Under the pieces are notes generated by a model. The model did no database searches. It saw only the letters and a list, made by a program, of their open reading frames with translations, and was not told where the DNA came from. Positions 63,316-64,000 of a stretch of 64,000 nt of DNA are shown here, one piece after another. A program made the translations under genes and the position numbers. Within the stretch, counting starts at the first letter, position 1, and every line of letters starts with the position of its first letter. This DNA is from Saccharibacillus soli (GTDB taxonomy: Bacteria; Bacillota; Bacilli; Paenibacillales; Paenibacillaceae). Location: NCBI GenBank assembly GCA_002189105.1, contig NIOB01000003.1, positions 1 to 64,000 on the forward strand. The letters are read 5' to 3'.

Positions 63316-63573
63316 TTCTCCTATCTTAACATGTCAGGTTGCGATCAGTTACAGCAAAAAAAGTCGCATAATCGAGAGGGATTTAATGCTTATACCCGTC
63401 TGTGCGGGCCTTTTGCACATGACAAAAACCCCCGATCCTGCCTCCGGGAGGCCCAATCGGGGGAGTCCGCCATCGAATGACCAGCCGGGATGCCCCGACA
63501 CCTTTACAAGAAAGGAGCTTGGGAAGCCTGTTGTCCTCGCTGGGTTATGCGGAGCATCTGCCTGAATGGACGA
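63316..63573. other. Gap holding the promoter side of the DHA2 gene and a terminator
   Basis: A 258 bp gap between two leftward genes. It contains the terminator at 63423-63463 and otherwise nothing recognised. A good promoter for the DHA2 gene was not identified. Confidence 0.4.
63423..63463 (-). terminator. Terminator of the small winged-helix-like gene
   Basis: On the minus strand CCCCCGATT pairs with ATCGGGGG (one unpaired base) around an inner CTCCCGGAG stem, followed by TTTTTG; 110 bp after the stop at 63574. Confidence 0.75.
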
Positions 63574-63876
63574 TCAGACTCTGGCCGCTCCGGCTGAATG
63601 ATTGCTGGACAGCACTTCCGAGCACATGCTGCCGAGCGAGTCGCGGATCTTCCGCAGTTCATTGATCCCTGCTCCGGTCAATGTATACTCTTCTCCATGG
63701 GCGGTAAGCAGATTTTCGGAAGCCAGGTTCTCTAGTTCTTGCTTAACCTCTCGGTCGGCAACCCGGTATCCGGCACGCTCCAGTCTGGGCAGCGCTTCGC
63801 GGATCGAAATATCCTGTTCTTCCGCATAATGCAGCAGGTGAATCCGGATGAATAAATTCTGTGTTGCGGCCTGCAT
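63574..63876 (-). CDS. Small winged-helix-like protein, unknown
   Basis: A 100-residue soluble protein beginning MQAATQNLFIRIHLLHYAEE. The pattern of three helices, then LENLASENLLTAHGEEYTLTGAGINELR, resembles a winged helix with a short wing, as in PadR or small MarR-like proteins, but no family is certain. GGAGGAG seven bases before the ATG at 63876 decides the start; the frame is open further upstream. No partner gene inside the window. The last 120 bases of the window show no further gene. Confidence 0.65.
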   Translation of the reverse strand: MQAATQNLFIRIHLLHYAEEQDISIREALPRLERAGYRVADREVKQELENLASENLLTAHGEEYTLTGAGINELRKIRDSLGSMCSEVLSSNHSAGAARV

Positions 63877-64000
63877 ATCGCCTCTCCTCCATTCTGTGAA
63901 AGACTGTCCCACTTGCTTGAAAGCTCTACTACGCTTTCAGCAAGATGCACAGCGTATGAGTTACCCACTACTTACCCTGCACATTCCGACCGGAAACATC

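Overview
This 64 kb window reads as chromosomal DNA of a Gram-positive, spore-former-type bacterium of the Paenibacillaceae (Paenibacillus/Saccharibacillus kind). The signs are strong AAGGAGG-type ribosome binding sites, sigma-A promoters with 17 bp spacers, a guanine-type riboswitch, a two-promoter rRNA leader, EcsA/EcsB, LipL, a YneF-type protein, a bacilliredoxin, a sporulation-kinase-like histidine kinase, a PbuG-type purine permease and a YvbH-type protein. No phage, plasmid, transposase, CRISPR array or tRNA gene was found. The content is mostly housekeeping with small accessory patches.

Layout. 1-596: promoters and leader of an rRNA operon running off the left edge (16S gene itself outside the window). 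597-2310: purine permease with riboswitch and promoter. 2.5-9 kb: small unlinked genes (YjbR, LRR protein, DUF1349, zinc ribbon, NmrA-like reductase with divergent LysR regulator, Bcr/CflA efflux pump, SMI1/KNR4). 9-16 kb: guaA, DedA, thiol peroxidase, a pair of inverted structured repeats, and a three-gene ABC-2 exporter. 16-21 kb: LCP cell-wall ligase, glutamate-1-semialdehyde aminomutase, an AAA ATPase plus TPR membrane-protein pair. 21-29 kb: a five-PAS hybrid kinase, SGNH hydrolase, inositol monophosphatase, Ddl. 29-34 kb: aconitase, two acetyltransferases, a phosphoesterase. 34-39.6 kb: an Fe(III)-type ABC importer with divergent LysR regulator. 39.6-40.5 kb: a gene-free repeat cluster. 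40.5-50.4 kb: IclR regulator, alpha/beta hydrolase, LipL, lipoprotein, FolE, YneF, a QueG-alkyltransferase fusion, GNAT, SodA. 50.6-64 kb: MutY/AcpS, YvbH-like, NadE, bacilliredoxin, sporulation-type kinase, 106 bp tandem repeats, FAD protein, EcsAB, MarR, DHA2 efflux pump, and a small winged-helix-like protein.

Themes. Purine supply (permease under a guanine-type aptamer, GuaA), oxidative and thiol stress (Bcp-type peroxidase, SodA, bacilliredoxin, MutY), envelope work (Ddl, LCP, DedA, SGNH hydrolase, EcsAB) and efflux are the recurring functions.

The least explained features are: (1) two convergent ~140 bp elements at 12.6-13.2 kb whose stems differ by paired, compensating changes; (2) one palindromic operator (GTTTCA-N5-TGAAAC) found both at the iclR-type gene and just downstream of the aconitase promoter 12.5 kb away; (3) a single-chain fusion of epoxyqueuosine reductase with a DNA alkyltransferase through a 36 bp-periodic linker; (4) the AAA-TPR pair; (5) the repeat clusters at 39.7-40.4 kb and 56.9-57.3 kb.
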